From the NCBI GenBank assembly GCA_964640125.1, contig CAZXGG010000014.1:1-64000 (forward strand): a DNA stretch of 64,000 nt, given 5' to 3'. Positions within the stretch are counted from its first letter, which is position 1; every line of letters begins with the position of its first letter. The notes below the pieces were generated by a model. It was not told the origin of the DNA and did not search any database. It worked only from the letters and a program-made list of their open reading frames with translations. Positions 26,024-36,665 of the stretch are shown one piece after another. The position numbers were made by a program, and so were the translations under genes. The stretch comes from G020353115 sp964640125. Lineage in GTDB: Bacteria > Bacteroidota > Bacteroidia > Bacteroidales > VadinHA17.

Positions 26024-29000
26024 ATGATTGATTTGAGCAGGATAAAGTCCCTTTTTCTCTACCTGAGCGGTTCCATGATTCTGGTTCTAACAGGTTTCCT
26101 GATTGAAAAAGCAATCCAGCAGGGTACTAATTTTGAAAAGAAAGCTGAAAGATTTCAGGAAATCCTGCACAGGAAAGAGGGTATCCTGGAATCCTATGTT
26201 GATAGAATATTGGATGATACGGATAGCCTGGACAGGGACAGGTATTTAGCGGACCGTGCTGCATTCATTGAAGGATTGAACGAGGAGGGGCTGGCAATCC
26301 TGATCTATGAAGAGGATACGCTGGTGGTATGGACTGATCATACTTTTCCCATTCCGCAGTTTTATAGTGATACATTGTTTCAAAAGGGGTTGGTTTTTCA
26401 GGGAAATGCCTGGTTCAGGCCCAGGATATTTGAAAAAGGAAACCGAACGGTGGTTGGATTGATCATGCTGAAGCATGAGTATCCCTATGAGAACAAGTTC
26501 CTCAGGAATGATTTTCAGCGCGGATTCAATATGCCCCCCGGTGTTGCATTAACCGATCCGGAATCACAACAGGGGACTGTAATTTTCGACCAGTCAGGCA
26601 ATTCGCTCTTTTCATTGGATCCCGGGGATACACCATACCGAAAATTCCCAGGGTACCTTATATCCGGTTTCTATTTTGCCGGGCTGATTCTTATGTTGTT
26701 GTTTATCAGTAAATGCCTGTCAATACTTCCCGGACAAAGAAAGAAAAGAATAGCCCTTTTCGGCTTAGGAGCGTTGCTGGTACTGCTCAATTTTTCCCTG
26801 GTAATCTTCAGGGTTCCAACGGTGGTTTTTAGTTCTGAGTTATTCTCACCCTATTATTTTGCCAATTCACAATTGCTGGGTTCTCTTGGTAATTTCTTTA
26901 TTACCAGTGTTTTTATTTTGTTCTTTTTTGCCGTTTTCTCAAGGGAGTTTTCCCTATCCGACCGGTTTTCTGAAAAAATCCGGTTAGTTCGGTTTATCTT
27001 TATTTTGTTTGCATTCCTGCTTGCTGCCATCCAATTCTCAGTGACTCATTATCTCTTTCAGAATGTACTGCTCAATTCAAGCATTTCATTCGAACCCTAT
27101 AAAGTGCTGGATCTCTCTTTTTACAGCATGATAGGATTTATTTCCATTTCCCTGATATTTATTTCTGTGGTCCTGTTTATCAATAAGATAGTAATGCTTG
27201 TGATGGGATTCTCAGAGACAAAATACATGTATATCTCCATTTTTGTTTCCCTGGTCGTCTTTCCGCTTTTTTCACTTATGCCCGGTTTTTCACTGGATGT
27301 CAGTTCGATCCTGATGTACCTCTTATTGGTGTCGATCAGTATTTACACCAGGGCAAATATTCGGTATCACTATTCATCCATAACCGTTTTTGTTTTTCTT
27401 TTTGCTCTCTATGCTGTCTATGAGATAACATCGGAAACCCGGGTTAAGGAAAAGAGCAACCGGAAGGTTTTGGCTGTAAATCTTGGTGCCGAACATGACC
27501 CGGTGGCTGAATTGCTGTTTGACGAGGTAAACCAACAGATTCAGGAGGATGAGGAGCTGGCACGCCTACTGAGAAAAGTTGTTTTCAGCATTGAAGAGTG
27601 GGATGAAATTTACTTCTATTTACGGAACAATTATTTTCAGGGGTATTGGGAAAGATACGATCTGGTACATACAATTTGCAATGATACTTCCAGTATACTG
27701 GTCAACGGAGAGCAAATCATGCATTGTATCACCTTTTTCAACGGATTGGTTGAAGAGTTTGGCGATCCTGTACCCGGAACCCGGTTTTACTACCTGAACA
27801 ATCAAACGGGAAATGTTAGCTATTACGGTGCATTCCGGTTTAATACTCATGATCCTGCCATACACAATTACCTGTTTATTGAGCTGGACTCACGGCTTGT
27901 TTACAGCCAGCTGGGGTATCCGGAGTTGCTGTTGGATGAGAAATTATTTAAACCTTCTCCGTTGGATGAATATTCTTACGCAAAGTATTATAATCAGGAA
28001 CTGATCGCACAATCCGGAGATTTTCCGTACAGCTTGAATTGCGAAGTATATGGACAGGGCGATGAAGAATTTACTTTCTTTTCTTTCGACGGATATGATC
28101 ACCTTATGTACAGGGTGAACCCTGAAAACAGCTTAATCATCAGTAAACCGGAAATCAGGATCATCGACATTGTTACCTCCTTTTCCTATCTGTTTGTATT
28201 TCTATACCTGATCATGGGGTTTTTCCTCCTGGTGACCGATAAGTCGATCTACCTGAAGGAGAGGCAATTCAACTTTAAGATGAAGATTGAATTTTCACTG
28301 ATCTCCATTTTACTGCTTGCACTCATAATGATCGGTGGCGGGGCAATCTATTTCAGCATCCAACAATATAAAACAAAACATTATGAAAACCTGAGTGAAA
28401 AGATCCGGTCGGTGTATGTGGAACTTGAGCACAAGTTAGTTGATGAGGAGGAACTCACATCCAATTGGTCAACGGAGCAATATGCCAGTTTGAACGACCT
28501 GCTGGTTAAGTTCTCGAATGTTTTTTATTCCGATATCAATTTATATGATGAATCGGGAAATTTACTGGCAACCTCACGGCCTGAATTATTTGATAAATCG
28601 TTGATGGGAAAAAAGATTAACCATGAGGCATACTGGCAGCTCGAGGTAAACAAGAAGGCTGAATATGTTCATAACGAGGTCATTGGAGATTTAAAATACC
28701 TTTCTGCCTACGTTCCTTTTATTAATCGCGAGAACAAACTGCTTGCCTATCTTAATCTTCCCTATTTTACCCAGCAGAGCCTCCTCGCAAAGGAGATCTC
28801 CAACCTGGTTGTGGCTATTGTGAATTTTTCTGTATTACTCATCCTGCTGACCATTGCGCTTGCGGTGATCATTTCCACTAAAATCACCAATCCCCTCCGG
28901 CTCATTCAGAAGAAATTCAGTAACATTGAACTGGGCAAACTTTCCGAGCACATTTCATACTCGGCTAAGGACGAAATTGGCAACCTGGTGAGTGAATACA

Positions 29001-29737
29001 ACCGGATGGTGGATGAACTGACACGGAGTGTCGAGCTGCTGGCGAGGTCTGAACGGGAATCGGCCTGGCGGGAGATGGCAAAACAGATTGCCCATGAGAT
29101 AAAGAATCCGCTTACTCCGATGAAACTGAGTGTACAGCAACTACAGCGTTCATGGAAGGATAAGTCATCGAACTGGGAAGAATCGCTTAACCGGTTTTCC
29201 AAAACCCTGATCGATCAGATTGATAACCTTTCAACCATTGCCACGGCCTTTTCTGATTTCGCGAAAATGCCGAAAACCAATAACGAGGTGGTGGATGTTG
29301 TTGACAGGATCAATGATTCTGTCGGGTTATTTGAAAACATCAAAAATGTTGAGTTTCAGATTAACCTGCATGGGAACAAGAAAGTTCCTGTTTTTACGGA
29401 TAAGGAACAACTGCTCCGTGTTTTTGCTAACCTAATAAAAAATGCCATTCAATCGATACCTGCCGGAAGAAAAGGGTTAATAACAATTGACCTGCTTACC
29501 CGGAATGGTAAAGCCGTTATTAAGGTCAGTGACAACGGATCAGGAATACCGGAGGAACTCGGGGATAAGCTGTTTATGCCCAATTTCACTACCAAATCGA
29601 GCGGTATGGGTCTCGGATTAGCCATTGTAAAAAATATCATTGAAGATGCCAACGGAACCATACGGTATGAAACGGAGATTGGAAAAGGTACAACCTTCAT
29701 TGTTGAATTGCTTTTGTACAAAGCTGGAAAAGGGTAA
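26024..29737 (+). CDS. Large multi-pass membrane sensor histidine kinase
   Basis: This 1237-residue kinase has an N-terminal helix (about residues 10-27), an extracytoplasmic domain to about 210, a bundle of roughly eight transmembrane helices (about 212-470), a second extracytoplasmic part, further helices near 715-735 and 765-785, a Cache-like domain, and a last helix near 930-950. The signalling end has HAMP (about 950-1000), HisKA with the phospho-acceptor His1024 in QIAHEIKNPLTPMKL, and a HATPase domain with an N-box (ANLIKNAIQSIP), DNGSGIP and GMGLGLAIVKNI. The H-box resembles NtrY-type kinases. No response regulator is adjacent. The helix bundle may sense a signal in the membrane. Confidence 0.88.
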   Translation: MIDLSRIKSLFLYLSGSMILVLTGFLIEKAIQQGTNFEKKAERFQEILHRKEGILESYVDRILDDTDSLDRDRYLADRAAFIEGLNEEGLAILIYEEDTLVVWTDHTFPIPQFYSDTLFQKGLVFQGNAWFRPRIFEKGNRTVVGLIMLKHEYPYENKFLRNDFQRGFNMPPGVALTDPESQQGTVIFDQSGNSLFSLDPGDTPYRKFPGYLISGFYFAGLILMLLFISKCLSILPGQRKKRIALFGLGALLVLLNFSLVIFRVPTVVFSSELFSPYYFANSQLLGSLGNFFITSVFILFFFAVFSREFSLSDRFSEKIRLVRFIFILFAFLLAAIQFSVTHYLFQNVLLNSSISFEPYKVLDLSFYSMIGFISISLIFISVVLFINKIVMLVMGFSETKYMYISIFVSLVVFPLFSLMPGFSLDVSSILMYLLLVSISIYTRANIRYHYSSITVFVFLFALYAVYEITSETRVKEKSNRKVLAVNLGAEHDPVAELLFDEVNQQIQEDEELARLLRKVVFSIEEWDEIYFYLRNNYFQGYWERYDLVHTICNDTSSILVNGEQIMHCITFFNGLVEEFGDPVPGTRFYYLNNQTGNVSYYGAFRFNTHDPAIHNYLFIELDSRLVYSQLGYPELLLDEKLFKPSPLDEYSYAKYYNQELIAQSGDFPYSLNCEVYGQGDEEFTFFSFDGYDHLMYRVNPENSLIISKPEIRIIDIVTSFSYLFVFLYLIMGFFLLVTDKSIYLKERQFNFKMKIEFSLISILLLALIMIGGGAIYFSIQQYKTKHYENLSEKIRSVYVELEHKLVDEEELTSNWSTEQYASLNDLLVKFSNVFYSDINLYDESGNLLATSRPELFDKSLMGKKINHEAYWQLEVNKKAEYVHNEVIGDLKYLSAYVPFINRENKLLAYLNLPYFTQQSLLAKEISNLVVAIVNFSVLLILLTIALAVIISTKITNPLRLIQKKFSNIELGKLSEHISYSAKDEIGNLVSEYNRMVDELTRSVELLARSERESAWREMAKQIAHEIKNPLTPMKLSVQQLQRSWKDKSSNWEESLNRFSKTLIDQIDNLSTIATAFSDFAKMPKTNNEVVDVVDRINDSVGLFENIKNVEFQINLHGNKKVPVFTDKEQLLRVFANLIKNAIQSIPAGRKGLITIDLLTRNGKAVIKVSDNGSGIPEELGDKLFMPNFTTKSSGMGLGLAIVKNIIEDANGTIRYETEIGKGTTFIVELLLYKAGKG

Positions 29738-29841
29738 GGAATTTCATCGGTTTTTTAAAACAAACTGTTGATATTTTGCGTAAAAAATTTTATGGGCAAA
29801 AAAGATTTAATCCCCGGATCAATCTTTTAATCTTCTCCGGG

Positions 29842-29872
29842 TTCGAAAAGCTTCAAAATTTACATATATTTG
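29842..29872 (+). promoter_or_regulatory. Promoter of the type IX secretion cluster
   Basis: TTCG at 29842-29845 (one mismatch to the -33 TTTG) is followed after 19 bp by TATATTTG at 29865-29872, an exact -7 element. Transcription would start near 29878, downstream of the TTG at 29870 that opens the longest frame. This supports the GTG at 29903 as the true start. Confidence 0.55.
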
Positions 29873-29902
29873 TTTGATTCATCGGTCAGAAAAGAAATTT
29901 TA

Positions 29903-32900
29903 GTGAGAATACAACCTATACGAATTTCAGGTTTTCTTCTGTTGCGCTTCGCCTTTTTCCTGGTATTTGCTGTTACCGGTGAGGCACAGACCTCCATTTC
30001 CGGTGTGATTAACTCCTATGCCAAAGTCACGTCGGTGGATGGTACTGACCAGGTTACCGTGGATGATCCTTCCCTGTTTGATGTTGGGGATACGACACTG
30101 ATCATCCAGATGAAAGGGATTGAGATCAATGTGCCTAACACTTCTAACTTTGGACTAAAACAGAATTTTTATAGTGCTGGATATTACGAATTCATTATCA
30201 TTTCTGATATTACCGGTAACCAGGTCACTTTCCAGTCCGATATGCTCCACAGTTACGATGAGGGTGGAGAAGTACAATTGATCCGTGCCCGGGGATTTGA
30301 CAATGCGACGGTTACCGGAACCCTGACCTGTGATCCGTGGGATCCGGTGACGGGTACAGGCGGTGTGGTTACCATGATCGTCGGGAACACACTGACACTG
30401 GAGGCTGATATTGATGTTTCCAGCAAGGGTTTCCTGGGAGGCGCATCAGTAGTGAGACTTTCCGATACATGTTATGGACTTGACACATTTTTTTTCAATG
30501 ATGCCAGTACAGAGGGTGGTTATAAAGGGGAAGGAATAGCCAGTTATTATTCCGGAACAACTCCACTTGGGACAGACTATATAAAGGGGCACGGATGCTA
30601 TTTCAATGGAGGAGGCGGAGGGAATGGTAAGTACTCTGGTGGAGCAGGGGGTGGAAATGGAGGGAAAGGTGGTAACGGTGGGAACGAAGAGGAATCCTGC
30701 GGACAATTTTTCATTGGGGGTGTAAGGGCATGGGATATTCCCGATAACATAGATTATAAGAACCAGGGGAGGATATTCATGGGTGGTGGTGGAGGTGCCG
30801 GAACACAGCTCAATGCAGGAGAGGGTACCGACGGCGGCAACGGGGGCGGAATCGTGATCATTGTTACCAATATACTCGTTGGCAACGGCAACAGCATCAT
30901 TGCCAATGGCGAAAGCGTTGCGGGTGTGGCCACAGGAAATGCCGGAGCCGGTGGTGGTGGTGCCGGAGGGACCATTCTACTTGAAGTGAGCGATTACAAG
31001 GGATCGAACCTGAGCCTGGAAGCCAATGGGGGTAATGGCGGAGCGGTAAGTGGTTTACCGACCTGTACCGGACCCGGGGGTGGCGGAGGTGGAGGAATAA
31101 TATGGCATTCCGGTGCTGCCTTTCCTACAGAGGTTTCGACATCGGCTCTACCTGGAGTAGCAGTACTTGGATCCTGCAGTAATATGTTTGCAGAAACCGG
31201 ATCTCCGGGAGAGATAACCAGTGACCTGGTTGTCCCGCTCACCGGATTCCTGTTCAATTCAATCTACTCTTCCCGTACGGGGATGCTGCTGGATACCATC
31301 TGCGAGGATGAAGTGCCCCCGCTGATGCTTGGGACACAACCGAAAGGAGGGACGTTACCATATTCTATTGAATGGAAGTGGAGCGAAGATAAAATTGTAT
31401 GGAATGTGATTGGTGGAGAAATCTCATTGGATTATACACCAATGAATCCATTGATCGATACAACCTATTACCGCAGGACAGTTAGTGATGATTCCGGTAT
31501 TCCGATAGTTGATGACAGTAAAATACTCACCATCATTGTCCAGCCCAAAATCGAGAATTACGATATCACCACGGATGATACCATCTGTTATAACCAGGCG
31601 CCGCCGCTGATAACGTCTGATGCTCTGGGTCCACCCACCGGCGGAGATGGTACCGGAATATTTACTTATTACTGGGAAGACAGCATTTCAGGGGGATCCT
31701 GGAACACAATACCCGGGGCAGATTCAGTGGACCACCAGCCTCCCAAACTACTTCAGACCACCTATTACCGAAGAACGGTTCAATCGGGTATCGGTTGTCC
31801 GAAAACAAGCAATGTCTCTACTGTTACGGTATTGCCATTGATCACTAACAATGACATCATCACAGCAGACCAGATCATCTGTGAGGGGTTTGAGTTTGCT
31901 CCGCTCGATGCGGAGGGTTATCCGGTATTAAACGGCGGGAATACGGCAGCCGGTGATTTCCGGTTCGAATGGATCGAAAGCACGGATGGATCTGCCTGGA
32001 ACAGTGCCTATGGACCCAATACCAATGAGGACTATGCTCCGGATACCACCTCCTCAACTTTCCCGAGTACTACTGTTGTTCAATTCAGGAGAATCGTCCT
32101 GTCGGGCCCTGCTGATGTCTGCATTGACACCAGCAACGTGGTTAACCTGACCCAGTGGCCTAAAATCACCAACAACGTTGTTCCGTATGACCTGGAGTAC
32201 TGTGAGAACGATGATCCGGACCCGATCCCCGGTTCAACACCTGCAGGGGGGAATGGGGTAGAATACCTTTTTCAGTGGGAGAAATACGAGGGGACATGGA
32301 GCGTGATCGGTGGTGAAACGGAAAGGGATTATGATCCCGGAGTACTGACCGATTCACTCTTCTACCGCAGGATTGTTACATCGGATGTCTGCAAGGATAC
32401 CAGCCTGGTGGATACCATCCCGGTTAATCCTGCCCTGCAGCACTTCAACATCCAGACCCTTTCAGGCGGGGTGGATACCACCATCTGCTTCGGGGCAACA
32501 CCCAACCGGCTGATCCCCGAACCAACGGCAATTACCGGAGGAGATGGGTTGTACACGTATGTTTGGGAAGAGAGTAATGATGGGGGAACAAACTGGGCCC
32601 CCTCTGCAGGAGGTACTTCGGCATTTTTTGATCCTCCGGCACTCAATGTAACCACCCTCTACCGCAGGAATGTGATTTCCAATGTATGTACTGAGGTGAG
32701 CAATGATGAAATAACCATCAATGTACTGCCTGCGATTGCAGACAATACGCTTACCGCAAACGCTTCAGTTTGCTATAATTTACCGGCTGCCATAAACGGT
32801 TCTGATCCGACAGGAGGAGACGGAGTAGACACTTATACCTATTACTGGGAGCAGAGCCCGGATGATGCTGCATGGGTACCTGCGGACGGTACCTATGACC

Positions 32901-34078
32901 AGAGAGACTATACTTCGCCAGAACTGACCGTGCCCACCTACTATCGAAGAACTGTTTTCTCTGGTCCCTCAGATTGTTGCCAGGATATCAGCGCTTCACA
33001 ACTCATTACCATTGATCCGCTCCCGACGGCAACGCTTGATCCCATTGATGTCACAATTTGTGAGAATGGTTCCCAATATCTTACCTTCAACCTGACGGGA
33101 GCAAGTGACTGGCAATTAACCTATACCGACGGTTTTTCCGATTATATTATAAATAACATCTCTTCAAATGCACATAATGAGACAGTTACCCCACCAGCAA
33201 CAGGAGAATTTACAGACTATAACTATTCCATAGTTGACCTGGTTGATGGGAATGGTTGTGAAGCTGTTGGCGGTCTAACAGGAAATGCCAAGATTCACGT
33301 CGACGGTATTCCGACCCCCAATGCCGGGGACGATACGGATGTCTGCGGCTTAACCTACACACTCCAGGCAAGCACCGATTTTGGCAACGGAAGCTGGACC
33401 TTCCCGACGGCTGTTGTTGATGCAGCAGACAATACCAATCCGAATAAAGTGGTAACGGTGGATAGTTATGGTACACATAATTTTATCTGGACAGTCGTAA
33501 ATGGCATTTGTCCAGCAGAACAGGATGATGTGGATATCACCTTTTTTGAACCCCCTTCACCGGCAGATACCGGCCCGGACACGATCCTTTTACCGCTAAC
33601 AACCGAGATAAACCTGTACGGGAATACACCGCTTGTTGGGACCGGAGAGTGGACAAAAAATCCGATTGATGCACAGGCGATAATAGCTGACCCCTCGAAT
33701 CCTGCAACATTAGTCACTAACCTGGCTAATGGTGAAAACAGGTTTGTCTGGACCATATCGAATGGTCCCTGTCCTGTTGAATCGGATGAAGTCATCGTAG
33801 ATTTGTTTGCGTTTAAAATACCCAATGGATTCTCCCCCAATGGAGATGGGATTAATGATTTCTTCGTGATTTCCGGTGTCATGGATTACCCGAATGAATT
33901 AATCATACTCAGCAGGCAGGGGACTGAAATATTCAGAGCCATGAATTACCAGAACGATTGGGACGGGAAATACTCTTCCGGGGATGATGTTCCGGACGAC
34001 ACTTACTATTACATTTTATATTATACGAAAGATGGAACCAGGTATCAATACAGTGGCTGGTTAATCATTAAGCGATAA
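29903..34078 (+). CDS. Secreted repeat protein with type B (gliding motility) C-terminal sorting domain
   Basis: This 1391-residue protein has a signal peptide after the GTG start (hydrophobic to about residue 28, ending GEAQT). An N-terminal domain is followed by a glycine-rich region with several GGGGxGG clusters (about 225-400). Then come about six to eight similar modules of roughly 90-100 residues, each with TGGDG, Y.YYWE.S, W.....G and TTYYRR.V.S (Ig/PKD-like). The end is a gliding-motility-associated domain starting FKIPNGFSPNGDGINDFF, a type B signal for type IX secretion. It is probably a surface adhesin or matrix protein. The longest frame starts at a TTG at 29870, inside the promoter, so GTG 29903 is preferred. 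The next gene is its likely PorP/SprF partner. Confidence 0.85.
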   Translation: MRIQPIRISGFLLLRFAFFLVFAVTGEAQTSISGVINSYAKVTSVDGTDQVTVDDPSLFDVGDTTLIIQMKGIEINVPNTSNFGLKQNFYSAGYYEFIIISDITGNQVTFQSDMLHSYDEGGEVQLIRARGFDNATVTGTLTCDPWDPVTGTGGVVTMIVGNTLTLEADIDVSSKGFLGGASVVRLSDTCYGLDTFFFNDASTEGGYKGEGIASYYSGTTPLGTDYIKGHGCYFNGGGGGNGKYSGGAGGGNGGKGGNGGNEEESCGQFFIGGVRAWDIPDNIDYKNQGRIFMGGGGGAGTQLNAGEGTDGGNGGGIVIIVTNILVGNGNSIIANGESVAGVATGNAGAGGGGAGGTILLEVSDYKGSNLSLEANGGNGGAVSGLPTCTGPGGGGGGGIIWHSGAAFPTEVSTSALPGVAVLGSCSNMFAETGSPGEITSDLVVPLTGFLFNSIYSSRTGMLLDTICEDEVPPLMLGTQPKGGTLPYSIEWKWSEDKIVWNVIGGEISLDYTPMNPLIDTTYYRRTVSDDSGIPIVDDSKILTIIVQPKIENYDITTDDTICYNQAPPLITSDALGPPTGGDGTGIFTYYWEDSISGGSWNTIPGADSVDHQPPKLLQTTYYRRTVQSGIGCPKTSNVSTVTVLPLITNNDIITADQIICEGFEFAPLDAEGYPVLNGGNTAAGDFRFEWIESTDGSAWNSAYGPNTNEDYAPDTTSSTFPSTTVVQFRRIVLSGPADVCIDTSNVVNLTQWPKITNNVVPYDLEYCENDDPDPIPGSTPAGGNGVEYLFQWEKYEGTWSVIGGETERDYDPGVLTDSLFYRRIVTSDVCKDTSLVDTIPVNPALQHFNIQTLSGGVDTTICFGATPNRLIPEPTAITGGDGLYTYVWEESNDGGTNWAPSAGGTSAFFDPPALNVTTLYRRNVISNVCTEVSNDEITINVLPAIADNTLTANASVCYNLPAAINGSDPTGGDGVDTYTYYWEQSPDDAAWVPADGTYDQRDYTSPELTVPTYYRRTVFSGPSDCCQDISASQLITIDPLPTATLDPIDVTICENGSQYLTFNLTGASDWQLTYTDGFSDYIINNISSNAHNETVTPPATGEFTDYNYSIVDLVDGNGCEAVGGLTGNAKIHVDGIPTPNAGDDTDVCGLTYTLQASTDFGNGSWTFPTAVVDAADNTNPNKVVTVDSYGTHNFIWTVVNGICPAEQDDVDITFFEPPSPADTGPDTILLPLTTEINLYGNTPLVGTGEWTKNPIDAQAIIADPSNPATLVTNLANGENRFVWTISNGPCPVESDEVIVDLFAFKIPNGFSPNGDGINDFFVISGVMDYPNELIILSRQGTEIFRAMNYQNDWDGKYSSGDDVPDDTYYYILYYTKDGTRYQYSGWLIIKR

Positions 34079-34981
34079 ATGAGGTATTTATTGATCATAC
34101 TGTTTTTCGTTGTATCACTTTCAGATGGGTTAGCACAGAGCTATCCCCTCTTCTCGCAATACATGCGTAATGGTCTTGCGTTCAACCCCGCTTATGCCGG
34201 AAGCAGTGAGGCGTTTGCTGTTTCCCTGGTTTACCGGCAGCAATGGACCGGATTTGACGGAGCACCAAAGACACAGGTTTTCAGTGCTCATGCCCCGCTG
34301 AAGAGCGACCGGGTAGCCCTGGGTTTGCTGGCATACAATGATGCGTATGGCGTAACCAACAACACGGGAATATTCGCTAACTATGCCTACAGGATCCACC
34401 TGAAAAAGGGGATACTCTCACTCGGGTTGAAAGGGGGAGTGTACATGCAATCGGAGAACCTGAACAAAGTTACAACCGACCAGGCGAATGATCCTGTATT
34501 TCCCGGAAGTACTGAGAAGATGACCGTTCCAAATTTCGGTGCCGGAATATTTTACTATAGCGAGAAATTTTATACCGGATTTTCCATTCCCGGCTTCCTC
34601 AGTGCACGTGCCGGTGAGATATACCATGATTTTACCAATTATAACTTCATGCTGACTTCCGGTGCATTGTTTTCGATTTCGGAAAATTTTAAATTCAACC
34701 CTTCGGTTTTGATCAATTACAGCCTGCCATCAAACATCCAGCTTGACCTGACCGGGAACATGGTGTTCCGGAACTTTTTGTGGATAGGCGGTTCGTGGAG
34801 GATGCAGGACAATTCTGTGGTTGGTTTGCTTCACTTCCAGATTACACCACAGATCGGGATTGGTTATTCGTTTGATTATAGTTTTGGGGATCTGAATAAG
34901 TTTAACAATGGCTCACATGAAGTGATGTTGGTCTGGGTGCTGAGGTACAAGGTGAAAGCCAGTAACCCGAGATATTTTTAG
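34079..34981 (+). CDS. PorP/SprF-family type IX secretion outer membrane protein
   Basis: This 300-residue protein has a signal peptide (about residues 1-19) and the family signature QSYPLFSQYMRNGLAFNPAYAGS, followed by WTGFDGAPKTQ and beta-barrel-like strands through RYF at the C-terminus. SprF proteins assist export of one type B substrate encoded beside them. This gene starts directly after the stop codon of the large type B protein, so that protein is its probable client. Location is the outer membrane. The start is the ATG adjoining the upstream TAA. Confidence 0.92.
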   Translation: MRYLLIILFFVVSLSDGLAQSYPLFSQYMRNGLAFNPAYAGSSEAFAVSLVYRQQWTGFDGAPKTQVFSAHAPLKSDRVALGLLAYNDAYGVTNNTGIFANYAYRIHLKKGILSLGLKGGVYMQSENLNKVTTDQANDPVFPGSTEKMTVPNFGAGIFYYSEKFYTGFSIPGFLSARAGEIYHDFTNYNFMLTSGALFSISENFKFNPSVLINYSLPSNIQLDLTGNMVFRNFLWIGGSWRMQDNSVVGLLHFQITPQIGIGYSFDYSFGDLNKFNNGSHEVMLVWVLRYKVKASNPRYF

Positions 34982-34986
34982 GTGGA

Positions 34987-36429
34987 ATGAAACGGATGAT
35001 TTGTCATATTATACCCTTTTTCTTCCTTTCTGTTATCGGATCAAACAGTACGGATGCTCAGGATACGTACCAGGTTGAAAATCTTTCTTTCAATTCCCGG
35101 ATCTCCGATGATTTTGCCCCGATGTTTTTTGAAGATGGGATCGTCTTTTGTTCCAACCGAAAGAACAAGGTATTGACCAATTATACCACGGTGGATAATG
35201 AACCGTTGCTTGATTATTATTTTGTTCAGCGCAAAGACAGTACCGATTGGGGCAGAGCAACAACCTGGTCTGAGGAACTCTTATCGGTTTTCAATGAAGG
35301 CCCGGCCTGTTTCAGTGAAGATCGGAAAACCATTTATTTCACGCGAAACCTCACAGCTGATAAAAAGTCCCGGAAGGATATTACCGGGGAGAACAACTAT
35401 GGAATTTTCACTGCTTCCTATAATGGATCGACCTGGGGAGACATAACACCTTTCATTCACAACAGTCCGGACTATAAAACGGGGCATCCCTGTATCGCCG
35501 AGGGTGGCAGGTACCTGTTCTTTGCCTCCGACATGCCCGGTGGGTATGGGAAATCAGATCTATATGTTTGCACCTTAACGAATGGGGAGTGGGGTGATCC
35601 GGTTAATCTCGGTAGTGCGGTAAACACTTCGACATCAGAGATTTATCCGTTTTATCACTCTTCCGGCAGGCTTTATTTTTCTTCTGACCGGTCCGGGTCA
35701 GCCGGGGGACTTGACATCTATTTCACGCAGGAGATCAATGGGGAATGGATCACGCCGACCCACCTGCCAGCACCTTTTAATTCCGGCTCGGATGATTTTG
35801 CATTCATTGCCGATGACCTGATTGAAACGGGCTTTTTCACCAGTAATAGAGAGAGGAATGATGATATTTACAGTTTCAGGACCCTGGTTCCCAAGTATGC
35901 CGGATGCGATACCCTTCAGGAAAACAACTATTGCTATGTTTTCTATGAGACCGGTGCCTATGACCTGGATACCGTTCCCTTCAGTTACGAATGGGATATG
36001 GGAGATGGAACAAAGATCCGCAGTATTGAAGCCGATTACTGTTTTGATGGTCCGGGCAGTTATCTTGTAAAGCTCAATGTGGTGGATAAGCTAACCGGTG
36101 ATGTTCAGTTCAACCAGGCTTCTCACATGATCGAGATCAATAATGTGGAACAGGCTTATATCAATTCGGTGGATACGGGATATGTTGGTGATAACATCCG
36201 TTTTGACGGATTACAAACCAACCTTCCGGATTTTACGGTTGGAGAATATTTGTGGAATTTTGACGATGGCAATATAGCCACAGGAGCCGAGGTAAGAAAC
36301 CGGTTTACCTCCCCCGGGATCTATCAGGTTCAACTGGTTGTTAAAAGCACTCCCGACAATTCGGGAAATGTTCGTGAAGTCTGTGTTCTTAAACGGCTGG
36401 TTATCATGGAAAGACCTCCGGATGTGTAA
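34987..36429 (+). CDS. PD40 (WD40-like) and PKD domain protein, exported
   Basis: This 480-residue protein has a signal peptide (to about residue 24). A PD40 beta-propeller-like region follows (about 40-300), with repeats such as GRYLFFASDMPGGYGKSDLY and GRLYFSSDRSGSAGGLDIYF. Two PKD domains complete it (about 325-395 and 395-475, each with a W-x-F/M-x-D-G/D pattern). It resembles PorE-type proteins of type IX secretion clusters but lacks the TPR and OmpA-like peptidoglycan-binding ends. It starts 5 bp after the PorP/SprF gene with a GGTGGA sequence upstream, so it belongs to the same operon. A role in anchoring or presenting the secreted protein is inference. Confidence 0.78.
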   Translation: MKRMICHIIPFFFLSVIGSNSTDAQDTYQVENLSFNSRISDDFAPMFFEDGIVFCSNRKNKVLTNYTTVDNEPLLDYYFVQRKDSTDWGRATTWSEELLSVFNEGPACFSEDRKTIYFTRNLTADKKSRKDITGENNYGIFTASYNGSTWGDITPFIHNSPDYKTGHPCIAEGGRYLFFASDMPGGYGKSDLYVCTLTNGEWGDPVNLGSAVNTSTSEIYPFYHSSGRLYFSSDRSGSAGGLDIYFTQEINGEWITPTHLPAPFNSGSDDFAFIADDLIETGFFTSNRERNDDIYSFRTLVPKYAGCDTLQENNYCYVFYETGAYDLDTVPFSYEWDMGDGTKIRSIEADYCFDGPGSYLVKLNVVDKLTGDVQFNQASHMIEINNVEQAYINSVDTGYVGDNIRFDGLQTNLPDFTVGEYLWNFDDGNIATGAEVRNRFTSPGIYQVQLVVKSTPDNSGNVREVCVLKRLVIMERPPDV

Positions 36430-36665
36430 GTAACAGAACCCTTATTTTACTTCCGGATCGTCATAAAATAACGCATCATCTGTTGTGATGAACATAAAAC
36501 CGCATGAATAAGTTCTTAATAAACAATGGATCGAAGGCATTAATATCTCTTGATTTTTTTGTTATTTTGGACGTGCGGAACAGAAAGGAATTCCATTTTT
36601 CACTGGTTTGATTTATGGATAGGAACAACAAAGGCATACAATTTGCACAGGTAATGCAAACAGAA

